Numbered from the stretch's first letter, positions 32,830 to 45,246 are shown. The stretch: DNA of 64,000 bases from Valencia hispanica (GCA_963556495.2 OY747713.1:2963321-3027320); one strand, 5' to 3'. Translations and numbers: made by a program. Notes: generated by a model not told the origin, from the sequence alone.

Positions 32830-34230
32830 GGAGGCCCAAGTCAGATGAAGTTGAAAGATTCCCAAAATCTCGGGAAAGTAAAACCTCAGACATTAATTTC
32901 CCTATTTAGGAAGAACATGACTTCAGCTGTTTCGGCTCAGGTTGGAGTGGAGGTGGGAGGCCCCCTGGTTCCTCAGCTGGTCTCGTCTGATTCGGTGACT
33001 CCAACACACAGTCACTGCTTCGGACATTTGCTTCCTGATGACCTATGGGCCGCCCTGGGCTTTTATTCCCGACCTCTCCTCGGATAATACCGGCAGTGAG
33101 GGAGGGAGGGAGGGCCGCAACGTGAATACCAGGTTGGCAGTTATCAGCCTGTTTTTTGTTATTTTGTTCTTTACCGGCCGAGAACCCAGTATGGGACCGC
33201 AGCGGCTTTTTATACCCAATCAGAGGCGCGGGCTGAGCGGCGCTGATAAGACGCCGGCGGCCCGGCGCGGGCAGGAAGTGTTTCATAAGAGGCCAGGGAA
33301 TGTGGCGGTGGAGTTTCTCCGTGTTTGATGGATGTTTGGTAAAAAACCGAGCTGGAGAAACAAAGATGTTTTTCCCTCCAATCTGAACATAAATCACAGA
33401 AGCTCTGCAGCCGGGCATCAGCGAGGAAATCTCATTACTCCCCCCTCCACACACTTTCCCTGGATAGAACGAGGAAAATACGGGAATTCCTTCCAAGGTC
33501 TCCGAGTGGAATGTTGTTTTTCAGTAGCTGGAGTGTTTTTCTCACACATTAAGGGAATGTTTGCTCTTCAGATTACCAGATTAGCTGCTGATAAACATGT
33601 TTTTTTTGGGTCATTTTTTAAAAACTAATTTCCAGCCGTCATTTCTCCATGTTTCTCTATATTTAGAATAAGATGCTGAGTCACAGTTAGCAGCTGGTTT
33701 TAGTTCATATTTCTATGAAAATACGGAGCTGATATCTCCTGTAAACACATACTGTACATGTTGCCACATCTAAAAGGCTTGTAGCTCCTTCAGGTTGACA
33801 CTGAGCCACATGCTGCTATTGTCTTATTGTTTCCCGTGCAGGAAATACTCGAGAGTTGAGCATGAGTGCAGACGAGCCCCGCCTCCTCCACAATGTCTGG
33901 CAGACGGCCGAGCCTTTGACCCAGCAGATCACTTGGCGTTATTGACCTTCTCTTTGTTCTCGCTGACCGGACTCCGGTTGTTCATAATGTGAAGTGCATA
34001 AAGGCCAGACGGCGCACAAACAGTCCATGAGGACTGGATCGCTGTGAGCGGCGCCGGCTGTCTGGAGATATTTGGATTTTCACCGAAACGGACCCTCCTG
34101 GACTGTATAAAAATCCCAAAATGGAGGCCATTCTCTGATCGGGTCAACACAATGAAAGAATGACAAAAATGCGCTTTGTTCCTTTGTTGTGGTGGTGGTC
34201 CAGCTCGCCTTTTCGTGAAACTGAGGATGG
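32830..34230. other. Low-copy sequence, candidate conserved non-coding region
   Basis: This 1.4 kb has balanced composition, no transposon landmarks and no matching stretch elsewhere in the window, unlike its neighbours. It holds short motifs of transcription-factor type, such as GCTGATAAGAC (GATA core, about 33242), GTGGAATGTTG (TEAD-like, about 33507) and CCAATCAGAG (CCAAT box, about 33215). Open frames on both strands have no recognisable domains. Its nature is inference. Confidence 0.35.
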
Positions 34231-36999
34231 TGAGGTTTCTCCATCCTGCCTAACAACCAGAGGTGAACTGAAGATTAAAAACAAACTTCTTCTCTCCTGC
34301 ATTTCGGTCTGGACTTTGACTAGGCCATTTTAAAGGCCTCGTCCACTGACAAAACGTGCAATACGCTGGGTGTCCCATTTCCTCCAACGCCCATCGCACG
34401 CGTTAGCCGCAGAAAGAAAGCAAGCTAGTCAGAAAAAGCCGGTCCCTTCTACGTGACAGGATAATTTTTTATTCATGGCCCTGCCCACCTATCTATGTTT
34501 CCTAACGATATCTGGAATAACTATCCAGTTTACCTATTAAATGTTAAAACGACTATCTTTACTTTTTAAGAATTTAGAGATATCTTAAACTTAATTTTTA
34601 CTTGTACAATTGTAATTAGGAATATCCTAAAATACATTTTCTCCTAGTAACAATACAGTTGTTGATATCTTTAATTTCAATTTTGACTAGGAAGAATGTA
34701 TTTGTACTAGGATAAATTGTATTATTCCTATCTAAAATAGGAATTATAGATGAGTGGTCATTGATTAAATGTTAAAACGGCTTGCCATAGTGGCCATCCC
34801 GACCGGGGTTTTTTTTCTCTTCAGTTTCAGAGTTTTAAATCGGAAAGCAGCGAGAGATCGCTGCCAAAAATCACGTGATGGCAACCTTGCGGCGGTGTTG
34901 ACGAAAGTACGAAAGGCAGATGTTAAAAAAGTAAAAACATTTTCAGATCTCACATTACAAGGTTTCAAAAGTTTGTTGCAAACTTAACAAGGTGGGAAAA
35001 CAATGCTATATTTGAAACTCTGAAAATGGATACTTGAAAAACAGCAAGGGTGAAACAGGCGATTTGAATCTCTGAAAATGTGAGGCTGAAACTCTGTACT
35101 TTACATGTTGAATTTATGAAAAATAAAAATGCTAGTACAAGATTACGATTGCAGAGATTCAAAACTTCATTTCAGGTTTAAAATTTTCAACCACTGATTT
35201 TCAAGGTTTCAAAACGTTTTCTTTCGGTTTCAGATTATGTCAGCGTTCTGACTTCATATATCTGTGGACGTAACACATCAGCACGTCGCATTTTTTACCC
35301 AAGAAAGAAGAGCTGAGGAAGTTTGTTCCTGTCAAACCACAAATCAAACCAACTGATGTCCAAAATATGTTTCATAATCACATCAAGGTCATATTTTCAA
35401 TGAAAGCTAAATGAAATGTGTGTTGGCAATTTAAATATAATATAGGGTGACCCTATTTTCATATTTTATTTATTTAAAGAAGACTTTAGACAAGATTTTA
35501 ACAAATTTAAAGTATTCCTGCTCTATGTGGTTAAAAAAAGAACAAATCAACCATGACAGAAATGCCTTAAATTTAAATAGAAATAATTCATCTTCTATAT
35601 TAGAAAATAAATCTGTAACAATAATGGCTTTCATTTTAGGAGGAGTAGAGCGAGGCTTTATGGAGCCCAGCGGCCGCGAGCCGTATCGATTAGAGCCGCT
35701 GAGTCAGCGCTGCTGTTGAGGCAGGATGGGTCCCATCTCTGAGTGGTGATGCTAACATAGGCTAACGTTCAGAACAGTATGTTAGCTATGCTAACTAAGT
35801 GCTAATGTGATAATAATGGTAACCTGAAAAACGCAATCCCACTCCAAACTCGCCACGGGGGGGGGGGGGGCGGTATGTCTGATAGTTTTATACCCAAACC
35901 CACGGGGCGTGTCTGTGAGACCATGGCTGCTGTGACGTAGAGATGTACCGCTCTCCACCAATCACAACATTCAAATGCAGTAGCCACCGTTCAACCCTAA
36001 GGGGGCAGCACTAAGACGTTTTTAGACCAAAAAGTGTAGAATCAAACACGTTTACACGAAAACTTTAAAAAACTCCCCAGAAACTGAAAGACTGCATTGG
36101 TAAAGACCCATTTATACAGTTTATAGGCAAAATAAGTTGTTTTGGGGTTTAGTTGCTCTTTAAAGTTTAAACTCCAGTCTTTGGTTTTTTTCTGCCGTCA
36201 ATTTAATCCAGAACTGTAACTTTGCAGCGTTTTCATAGTTTTTGTGTCAGATTGACCAATGGGATGTTTGCCACCTGTCAGACACAGAAACTGATCTACC
36301 AGCTATGAGTACGCTGCTCATTTCCTTCCTGTTTCAGACTTAAAGCTAAACTTGGGCTGACGTCTTTTAAACATGAGCTGCAGCTCGGGGAGGACGCCGC
36401 GGACAGCACCGATAAAGGTGGACATGTTGCTGCTAACAAGATACACGACAACAAAGACGCTTCTTTCACAACTAAAGAGTAAAATATTTGCTGTAGTTTG
36501 TAAATTTCTCGTCCGTCCCCTGAAAATGTCCGTGTAGCACGCTGGACTTTTGTGTTCTTCTCATTTAATTATTAGGAAAAATAATCGTTTTTTGGACACT
36601 TTTGAATCACTATCGATTTTGCACGTTTCGCTTTGCAGTTAATTGATTTATGGGGAATCGGCACACCCCTACCTAACAAACTTTGTCATTGTGGCTGAAA
36701 AGCTCCGTTTTTGTTTTGCCTGAACCATAAAACATTTCTCTATAAAAACAGCTCACCTTGTCCAGTTGGGTAGCTGCAAGTTGTATAAGAGCTTGAAGGT
36801 GTTGATTCTGGAACAGACGTTTCTTTCTTATTTTCTGTCTTGTCTTCTCTTCTGTTTTTATGCCTATACCTTTAGTTTTTTAATTCTCTGTTTCCTTCCT
36901 GCCCAGCTGCTAATGACCTCCACCTGCTCTCTCACTCCCACCTGGATCTGATTACCTTGATTATGTTTCCCTCCTGTTCCTCTGTCATCTCTTTTTGTC
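34231..36999. other. Unassigned, AT-rich, few landmarks
   Basis: No gene is supported. 34980-35220 repeats GAAACTCTGAAAATG-like phrases in diverged form. A G-run lies at 35859-35870. 36820-36990 has a pyrimidine-rich CTCACTCCCACCTGGATCTG block that resembles 43800-43900 (CACCCACCTGCATCTGATT). It may be part of a shared LTR-type or other repeat, but I cannot define ends. Confidence 0.3.
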
Positions 37000-37000
37000 C

Positions 37001-37110
37001 TCACGTAGCCATGGTATATCACAAAACAAAGATATTTTTCTACGGTTTGGCCCGTCGTCCACACGGAAACGCAGATTCACTGCACTGAAAACAAATGTAA
37101 CCACGCTGAA
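37001..37110 (+). mobile_element. Terminal fragment of the 7640-type element
   Basis: TCACGTAGCC followed by ATCACAAAACAAAGATATTT and TTTGGCCCGTCGTCCACACG matches 7650-7740. A further matching piece (ACTCTGCCCAAAGTGAAGAT) lies at about 37668, so about 560 bases of other sequence interrupt this copy. Confidence 0.6.
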
Positions 37111-37984
37111 GTCCAGCTTGGTTCAGTTCACTATAAATCAGTTCTGCTCGTCCTTCATGTTCTTCCTTGATACTTCTGCGTTGTGTTTGAATGATGTCCG
37201 TGAGACGGAATAGAGTTACAATATATGTACTGGTCACAATCTGGTCATGGGCTCATCACAACATGTACAGCACCTTGCGATGGATCACATGTTACATTAG
37301 CATCAAGCTGGCAGATTTTTCTACTCCTGAATTACTTCAATGCTCTATTTTAGAATCATGAAAGGTATAATATCCAACTCCTTACTCCTTACTAATTGAT
37401 TTCTGTACATATTAGAGCATTTCTATGATTATATTATAGACAATGCAAAACAATATACAGTAGTTTACCACAGTGCTAATTTAGCTGAACCCACCTCGTG
37501 CCTGTTTCTCACAGAATGGCAATGTGATCTCAGAGCCCACAGCACTTCCTACATCTCATCACCCAGAGAGGGCGCTGTTTCACTTAAATTATATAAACCC
37601 AAATGAAAAGTATTGACAAGTGGAATCACACACCATGCAAACCCTGGTACATAAATCTTTCTAAAAACTCTGCCCAAAGTGAAGATTTGTGTTTTCTCCG
37701 TCTGCAGTTATAGCACATCGTGTTTGTTTCATTTCAAATCCATTGTGGTGGTGTGAAGAGTCCAAAATGTTAGAATTGTGTTGATGTTCCAATATTTATA
37801 GCCCTGACTGTATCAGACTGTGTAATGAATCTTTATAATCTACAGTGACAGTATTAGTAACTAATGGCATATCGTTGCAGCTGCATTTGTAAACTTCTAA
37901 ATGTTCCAGATAGTGTAGCTGGAACCATAACACAGTGAGGAACTTAAGTATTTGGCAATCAGCAAGATTTCTGGCTCTCAAAGA

Positions 37985-38640
37985 CCCGTTACTCTGCCTT
38001 TAAAAAGTCCACCTCTACTCCACTTATTAATCTAAATCAGTAGCACCTGCCTGTCGTTAAAGACACCTGTCCACCCCACAGTCAGTCAGACTCCAACTAC
38101 TACCATGGGAAAGACCAAAGAGCTGTCAAAAGACACTAGAGACAGGGCAATTACCAAGTAGCTTGGTGAAAATAGATAAACTGTTGGAGCAATTGTTCGA
38201 AAATGGAAGAGGCTAAAGATGACTGAATGGGGCTCCATGGAAGATCTCATCTGGTGGGGGTATCACTGATGATAAGAAAGGTGAGGAATCAACCCAGAAC
38301 TACACGGGAGGAGCTGGTCAATGACACGAAGAGAGCTGGGACCACAGGTTCAAAGATTACTGTCGGTAGAACACTACGTCGTCATGGTTTAAAATCATGC
38401 ATTGCACCGAAAGGTTCCCCTGCTCAAGTCATCACATGTCCAGGCTCGTCGGAAGTTCGCCAATGACCATCTAGATGATCCAGAGGAAGCAAGGGAGAAA
38501 GTCATGTGGTCAGATGAGACCAAAATAGAACTTTTTGGTCCAAATGTCACTCGCCATGTTTGGAGGAAAACGAAGGACGAGTTGCATCCCAAGAACACCT
38601 TCCCTACTGTGAAGCATGGGGGTGGAAACATCATATACTG
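37985..38640 (+). pseudogene. Tc1-like transposase pseudogene, 3'-truncated
   Basis: The leader CCACAGTCAGTCAGACTCCAACTAC precedes ATGGGAAAGACCAAAGAGCT (38105), a typical Tc1-family start, but a stop follows soon after. Later blocks include [16 protein letters not shown] and [10 protein letters not shown] (38300-38395, paired-like DNA-binding region). Then come EKVMWSDETKIELFGPN (about 38499, with the first catalytic Asp) and [12 protein letters not shown], where the frame ends at 38641. The second and third catalytic residues are missing. Frames shift at least twice. Confidence 0.8.
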
Positions 38641-38736
38641 AATAAGACAACGTTAGACATTTCTCAAAAGAGGTCGTTTCCTAGCTGCTGACAGTTTTAA
38701 CTGCACACTGCAGTCTTCCTCAGAGCATCATCCGAC

Positions 38737-39117
38737 TTGTTGCTGCCATGTCATTTATCAGCTGACTGGTCTGAGCGCTGTCAAACCGCTCCCCCCAGAC
38801 CAGCCGCGCATCGCCGCTGGAGGATGGAGTCCCAGGTGCGTGACAGGGTGATGGTTGATGGTGTCGCCCGCTCGCTTCTGTTTTTCAGTGGACTCCCTGA
38901 CCCATCATTTGAATTTATTGGTTTCTGTTGTGATGATTTTGCCCTTGTCCCAGTTCATGATGTGGTTCATCCTCCTGCAGTGATCTGTGATGGCGGATTT
39001 CTTGTTCGGCTGTCTTCTGTTTTCTTACTGTTTTTCGTTGTTTTTCTTTTATTTGCTTTTGTTTCACTTGTTTCCTCCCTTTGTTTATGGCCCATCGTAG
39101 ATACAGGCAGAGACTGA
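38737..39117 (+). CDS. Unidentified open frame between Tc1 pieces
   Basis: A frame of 126 codons with an internal Met at 38824 followed by ESQVRDRVMVDGVARSLLF. The C-terminal third is strongly hydrophobic (LSSVFLLFFVVFLLFAFVS), as a single membrane span would be, but T-rich DNA gives the same pattern by chance. It is bracketed by Tc1 fragments (before 38640, and GGTGGGAGCATCATGGTGCG at 39235). It may be part of a transposon or a passenger sequence. I do not recognise it, and coding status is doubtful. Confidence 0.2.
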   Translation: MLLPCHLSADWSERCQTAPPRPAAHRRWRMESQVRDRVMVDGVARSLLFFSGLPDPSFEFIGFCCDDFALVPVHDVVHPPAVICDGGFLVRLSSVFLLFFVVFLLFAFVSLVSSLCLWPIVDTGRD

Positions 39118-40184
39118 GTGCTTGTTTTATATGCTGTTCCTCCATGATGAGGCCAGAGCTGAACCTTTTGGAAGCCACTGCACCCACCTTTTGCAGATCA
39201 TGGCCGAGAAACACCAGGCCAACGTTAAGCCTGCAGGTGGGAGCATCATGGTGCGGGTCGGCATCTTATCCTGCCTTCAGACCCAAGATGAAGAACCAAC
39301 CTTTTGAGAATCAGACGATTTAAATCCTTTTTACATCGACTGTCACGGTAAATTGCGTAGTTGTTGTATGTGTTTGGATGGGATGTTTTCAACTTTTAAC
39401 ATTTAATTATTGTTTTAATCTACACATTGGATGCATTTTTTTAAAATCCGGACTAACTGAAGCTCTTCAACTACTTAAACAAAAAGTTTAATTTGTCTGA
39501 ACAAAACTAACTTTCTTGATGATAAATAAAGAAATAATTTGTGTATCAGAAATAATATGGTTATTGTCTAGAATGGGGGTGTTTAATTAGATTTTTCGTT
39601 GAGCCAAATTGTCAAAATGCTTTTGCCATTGGGCCGCACATTTCCCTGTACTCCATCTCTTGTATTGTACAAAGCACCACTGAATTTTCAACATTTTTAG
39701 TTAGATGACATTAAGATTAACTGCTGGATTCTAGTGAACTCGATAAAAACTGCAAAACATAAATAGCTTTAGTTTTGACTGAAATCGGAGTCCCAAACTC
39801 ACAGTTAGATTAACTGCTTTTTGTGTAAATAAAATAAAATTTAGAAAACAAAACCAGCTCTAGTTGGACTGAGATTTGTCACATAAATTCCCTGTAACAT
39901 TAATTACAATTACAAAATCACACTACTTTCCTGGTAGTTTTGAGTGAGTGTCTTTATTTTGTCTGTTGTGCCTCTGAACCTGGTAAACATTTATCAGAGT
40001 TATCGTGAGTCACATTGAAGTGCCTCACTTATTGTATGTATTCTTTATTTACCACGTAAACGAGACGGACAAGGCTGCATTTTGTATGTGTACATACCTA
40101 TCAGTCCAGTCGTAGTTAAATTTTCTCTTTTAGTTGTCAACTTTACGTCTCTTCTCTTTTGAATGCGACATCCCAAGAAACCGC
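39118..40184. other. Unassigned, with Tc1 and hAT-like scraps
   Basis: A Tc1-like scrap lies at about 39195-39265. At 39571-39660 the text GAATGGGGGTGTTTAATTAG followed by GGGCCGCAC resembles an hAT element end. Otherwise AT-rich with nothing recognised. Confidence 0.35.
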
Positions 40185-40980
40185 TGTCATAAAATGTCGT
40201 AAACTTTCCGTTATCAGTGTAAACGGTGGCGCTACGTGATGTAAAATGTCATAAACTTTCCATCATCAGCGTAAATGGTGGCGCTATGTGCCGTAAAATG
40301 TCGTAAACTTTCCATCATCAACGTAAACGGTGGCGCTACGTGATGTAAAATGTCGTAAACTTTCCATCAGCGTAAACAGTGGCGCTACGTGCCGTAAAAT
40401 GTCGTAAACTTTCCATCATCAGCGTAAACAGTGGCGCTACGTGCCGTAAAATGTCGTAAACTTTCCATCATCAGCGTAAACAGTGGCGCTATGTGGTGTA
40501 AAATATCATAAACTTTCCGTCATCAGCGTAAACAGTGGCGCTACGTGAGGTAAAATGTCATAAACTTTCCATCATCAGCGTAAACAGTGGCGCTAAGTGA
40601 TGTAAAATGTCGTAAACTTTCCATCATCAGCGTAAACGGTGGCGCTACGTGATGTAAAATGTCGTAAACTTTCCATCATCAGCTTAAACGGTGGCGCTAC
40701 GTGCCGTAAAATGTCGTAAACTTTCCATCATCAGCGTAAACAGTGGCACTATGTGCCGTAAAATGTCGTAAACTTTCCATCATCAGCATAAACGGTGGCG
40801 CTACGTGCCGTAAAATGTCGTACACTTTCCATCATCAGCGTAAACGGTGGCGCTACGTGCCGTAAAATGTCGTAAACTTTCCATCATCAGCGAAAACAGT
40901 GGCACTACGTGCCGTAAAATATCATAAACTTTCCGTCATCAGCGTAAACGGTGGCGCTACATGCCGTAAAATGTGGCAAA
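40185..40980. repeat. 52-bp CpG-rich minisatellite, about 15 units
   Basis: The unit runs ATGTCGTAAACTTTCCATCA, TCAGCGTAAACGGTGGCGCT, ACGTGCCGTAAA and repeats about 15 times with few changes. Most units hold five or six CpG sites. The ACGTG core is intact in 10 units. The others read ATGTG (3), ACATG (1) or AAGTG (1), so four of five variants are the expected products of methyl-CpG deamination. One unit lacks three bases (CATCAGCG for CATCATCAGCG). The unit length is not a multiple of three and no coding function is likely. Confidence 0.93.
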
Positions 40981-41084
40981 ATGTTGTGAACTGTCACGCG
41001 TATTGTTAAAGGTATTGTGGAGGATCTTTTTCTTCCGGTCATCCTAGCTGTCAAGCCTTCTGGTGATATTTGTACGCAAGGCCG

Positions 41085-41734
41085 TCTTAACCCTGGATTA
41101 CACTTCTCCGTCAGCAGGTTTGCACGCAGACGTATTGATGGAGACATTTTTCGTTTATACTTCTCCGTCGGTGTGTCAGTATTGCAAAGCAATTCTCCAC
41201 CAGGACAGCAGGGGGGGCAGACCTTTTCTGACAGGTCCTCCTACCATTGCAGTGACGTCTCTGGTCACAGAAAGTTCATTTCCTTCAGCTTGTAAACGCA
41301 CATCCACTCAAGGAGCAATGCCCAACAGAGAGCGAGTTTTGATTGAGCTGAAAAGCTTTTTACTAGAAGTTCAGCTCATAGAATCCTCTAAAAACGCATG
41401 GAAACAAACACAGAGTCTGTTTTGTTGATCTCTACGGCTCCTGGTGTTCAAAATCACCAAAAGACCAGATAAGATGAACTGGCCTTGCAATATAAAGCAT
41501 CTAGTGCTCCAAAGCTGCAATGACTACTTATTCCATCAACTATTCTGGTGAAATGATCTTGGGCTGATGTTGGGCTGACCAGTTACAGACGTGCGATCTC
41601 CGTTTCGTTCGACGGATAGTTAGAAAATATGGCTCTACTCGGTGCATCCCTCCGTAGGTTACGGAGAGACCTTGGGTCGACGGATAATTGGCGTTGCGTC
41701 TATCCGTTCCGACGTAGACATAGAAGTATAAGAT
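41085..41734. mobile_element. Putative nonautonomous DNA element
   Basis: The left region has GATTACACTTCTCCGTC (41096) and TTATACTTCTCCGTCGG (41155). The right end, reverse-complemented, reads TATACTTCTATGTCTACGTC (41711-41730). These look like terminal inverted repeats of one element. A similar GTACTTCTCCGT phrase is at about 43091. No transposase was identified. Confidence 0.4.
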
Positions 41735-42314
41735 AGGGGTGTTTCTCAATGCCAAGGAACCTCGCCTTGATACCTTGGTCCCGCCCTGGTTGCGTAGGAG
41801 ACACGTCATTAGGGACCGCCATGGCGTGTTCCAATGTTCATGTGCTACCGAGGCGTCTGTCCTAAGTTTGTCTGCGGTTTAGCTAACTGACCGAGGATAC
41901 ATGGGAGGTTCCTTGATGCCTTCCCTTGGTCAAAATTTTCCCACAATACAGCGCGGTATTTTCGAAAAGATGGTGGATCATGAGCCGGCAGCAGCTACTT
42001 CTGGAGCGAATTTCCAATTTAAATGTAAGTCAAGTAATTGTAGCTATCGGAACATGTTTTTTAGATCCATAGCAGTTATGTGCTTAGGTGTTAGGGTTAG
42101 CTACGCTACGTAGTAGCATAGTAGCGTAGCTATGCTACTACGATGGGCGGGACACAGACAGAGCGTGTAAGCAAAAGGCGGGCTCTGGGCAGCTGCGGTC
42201 GCGTGAGGTTAGTCTGTTTCATTTAACCGTTCCATTTCCATTTAATCTGTTCCATTTTCTTTGACCAAGAAAGGAGAGTGTCCTTGTAAGCAAGGCATTG
42301 AGACAAACACCCTA
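41735..42314. mobile_element. Nonautonomous DNA element with inverted termini
   Basis: The left end AGGGGTGTTTCTCAATGCCAAGG and the right end, reverse-complemented, AGGGTGTTTGTCTCAATGCCTTG are clear inverted repeats. The interior includes a palindrome, GCTACTACGTAGCGTAGC-like, at about 42100-42145. It is non-coding. It abuts the preceding element directly at 41734/41735, which suggests one inserted at the edge of the other. Confidence 0.65.
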
Positions 42315-43379
42315 GGCTTTACATGCTCCTCCCTGAAATAGTTTTCACTTCCTGTGCACGATACACCTTCATCCATTCATTGTACCTCGCACTTCTCACC
42401 GGGTTCTTATGAAAATGCCTGAGAGTCGCAAGACAAAAGCTGTCTTCGAAGAGTATGAGAAGAAAAGAAAGGCCTCACAAGAGAGAAACAAGACCAGAGT
42501 GTTTTTAGGAGGTACTTTCCAACGATGGCGTGCGCTGAAAGCCAAGGTTGGGCTCCCCCACTGATGCCTCCGTTGCCAAGTTTCTATTCGACAGGTAAGC
42601 TAAAGTTCGGCATGCTGTGTGGAGAAATGCATGTCAGATTACTGCTAGAAGCAGTGGTGGTCCTTCCTACAGGCGACATAGGGTCACAACACTGACGAGC
42701 GGTCTGTCGGTTGGCTGTGTGTCGACGGCTTACTGAAAATGAAATATATATATATATTTATTGTAACTTTCCTGTTTGATTGTGAGTTGATAATCAACCT
42801 AGTGGTTACAATGAGCGTGTCATGCGATGCCGACAGCAACTTGTAAACAGAGCGAGCACCAGGATATTTTTTCAAAACGTGGAGAGGACAGTTCTTTTCT
42901 GAAATTCAGAAAAATCTTCCACAATACCTTTAAGCTATGGCCATTAAACAAATAATTTACAAAAAGGTATGTGGGCGAAGGGCCGGTCCAAAATGACAGA
43001 TGGGCTGGTTCTGGCTCTTGGGCCACCTATTGAATAGGGCTGGTCCAGAATATGTTTATAGGATCCTTGAGAAGCAGAAGAAAGCTCAGGTGTACTTCTC
43101 CGTAAAGACCACAAGATGGCAGCATTTCATGTGTTTCAGTTTCCATGTGTCCATCTTGTGCTGGGCCTGAAGACCAGAACCCATCCTTCATCCACTGAGT
43201 CAGCATCCGAGTCGGGCGCTGATGATCCATAGAAACTGAGGCCAGGGACTCTGGAGAAATATTTATGTTATTTATTAGAGCGTACAGCTGTGATCAGGCA
43301 ATCAATCAAAAATTCTTTTTTCTCACTAATTAAGTTAGCAAAGTGAAATTCATCGATTTCACACACATTTCTATCAGTA
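42315..43379. other. Unassigned sequence
   Basis: No gene recognised. A short TATATATATATATTT microsatellite lies at about 42746-42760. Confidence 0.3.
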
Positions 43380-44345
43380 AGTGTTTGAGTTAATTCTGAT
43401 GGTTTTGGCTTACAGCTGATGAAAGCCCAGAATTCAGAATTGTCACAGTACAGGATTGTTTTGGTTTATTCCTTATTAGTTGAGTATTTTCCATGGTTGT
43501 TTTATTATTAATTTACCTAATTGTGATTATTCCTTTTGTCGCTGTGCTTACATTTTCTTAAGTTAGTTATATTGTTCCATTGCTGCCCTTATTCCCTGTC
43601 TCAACTTTGTTCCTTCTGTTCTGTTTTTCTCCTTCCTGCTATCAGTGCTTTTACTTTGAGTTTCTCTTGTGTTTATTTTCCTATTTACTAGGATTTCATC
43701 ATTCCTAGTTACCCCTCTGTTAGCTTTACTTTATGCATTTAGGATTGTTTTCTGTCTGGTCTGCCCTTCTGTGTTTTGCTTACACCTTTGTTTTCTTTCT
43801 CTGTTTTCTGTTTCCTCGCTGCCCGTCTACCTCTTCCTGAAGCTCACCTGTCTGCTCACTCACCCACCTGCATCTGATTCCACTTATTACGCTCCAACCT
43901 AGGCCCTTTGTCATTCCTCAATCACCCTCAGTATTTAAACGGTTTACTCTCAGGCATAGTTCACTGAATTCTTCCAATTTTCCCCATGTTGTGTTCCTGT
44001 GCTCCTCGCGCCTAGTAAGTTCCTTATTTTTGTTTTGTTTTTTAAAATCTTACTCTTGGGTTCTTACATCAATATTATTACATCAATAACCAATAAAGGT
44101 GACTTTAATAGAGAAAAGTGGACCTAATAAAAGATATCTGCACTCTGTACTTGGTTGGGTGCCGTACTTTTTTCCTTCCACTAAACTTTCCACTAAAATG
44201 CTTGGATTGAGCCCTCTGTAAACAGCTAGTGTCTCTAGCAGGGACCTTTTGTGTCTTAGCTTCCTTGTGGAGGGTGTTAATGACTGTCTGCTCGACATCT
44301 ATGAGCCAAGCGGTCTTCTTCATGGTGATGTAGGTCACATCAGGA
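43380..44345 (-). mobile_element. DNA transposon remnant, same family as 5300-6380
   Basis: TTCTGATGGTTTTGGCTTACAG (43396) and the block TTCCACTAAACTTTCCACTAAAATG (44177) to TTCCTTGTGGAGGGTGTTAATG (44260) match segments of 5371-6280 in the same order. The middle (about 43450-44100) is different: T-rich sequence with a CACCTGCATCTGATTCC block and TATTTAAACG, perhaps an inserted LTR-type fragment. No frame is intact. Confidence 0.55.
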
Positions 44346-44749
44346 CGTTTCTGTGTTAAAATAAGTTTTATACTGGTGTAAAATTCAGATTTTCAGGATG
44401 TAATAAAAAATTACCTTTGCCGCCTTTTGGGGGAGCTGCAGTCCACCTTCCTTCTGCACATGTCCTCAATGCCTCACACAACAAATGAGAAGAAACTCCA
44501 ACATGTCCAAACTCTCCAGACCAGAGCAGCAACCAAGCTGGAGTTTTCCGCAGATTTTATTCATCGTTCGACAACTCATCGTGTTTCCTCACATGATCAA
44601 ACCCAGCAGAAAATCCCAGACTTCCTTAACATATAGAAATCTCACACTTCTACAATCATTCTCAGTATTTCAGGACATAAGAGCAGCCTGGTCCTCAACG
44701 AGGCTGAAAATATGCTGCAGGGAACTCACAACGTGCTGATGTTTAACGA
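44346..44749. other. Unassigned sequence
   Basis: Two overlapping + frames of 69 and 84 codons (44427-44739) lack recognisable domains. No repeat landmarks. Confidence 0.3.
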
Positions 44750-45235
44750 ACTGCTATGAATGCAGGAGTTCTGTTGGTTTTCTGCTCTGGAAGCATCCAG
44801 GTGTGTATTAACGCAACACCAGGACGGAAAGAAATCAGCAATGACCTCAGAGAAGGAACTGCTGCCGCCCATCAACCTGGGAGGGGCAATAAGGTCATTT
44901 CCTGTCCACCTGATGTCCATCGTTCTCCAGAGAGGATTCCGAGGTGGGAAAACTTCTTACTGGAATTTTGTATGAAAGAAGCGAAAGGCAGGTTGGGATG
45001 GATGTCCTTAATGAGTTAAATGTGAGCTTGGTTAAAACTGGGTCATCAACAGAACCGTGGTCCCAAACACAGCAGCAGATCTGCATTTAATGGCTCAAAA
45101 AGAGAAGAATGGCCTAGTCAAAGTCCAGACTAAAGTGATGTGGAGGTGGGAGCTCCAGAGAGTTGAACTGAAGCAACGTCGGAGAGGAGAGTGGAAGTCT
45201 TACCAACTGACCCACTGCTGAAGGTTTAATGTTCA
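44750..45235 (+). mobile_element. Tc1-like remnant with internal deletion
   Basis: AACACCAGGACGGAAAGAAA, then CAGCAATGACCTCAGAGAAGG (44815-44860), corresponds to the N-terminal DNA-binding coding region of a Tc1 family. AATGGCCTAGTCAAAGTCCAGAC (45105-45130) corresponds to the WPSQSPD block near the third catalytic residue. The catalytic centre between them is deleted. Confidence 0.65.
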
Positions 45236-45246
45236 GATCTGAAAAG

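Noticed and set aside
40185..40980. CRISPR-like array (regular repeats of about 52 bases)
   Set aside because: There are no unique spacers between repeats, the unit is continuous, and the context is a vertebrate genome. It is a minisatellite.
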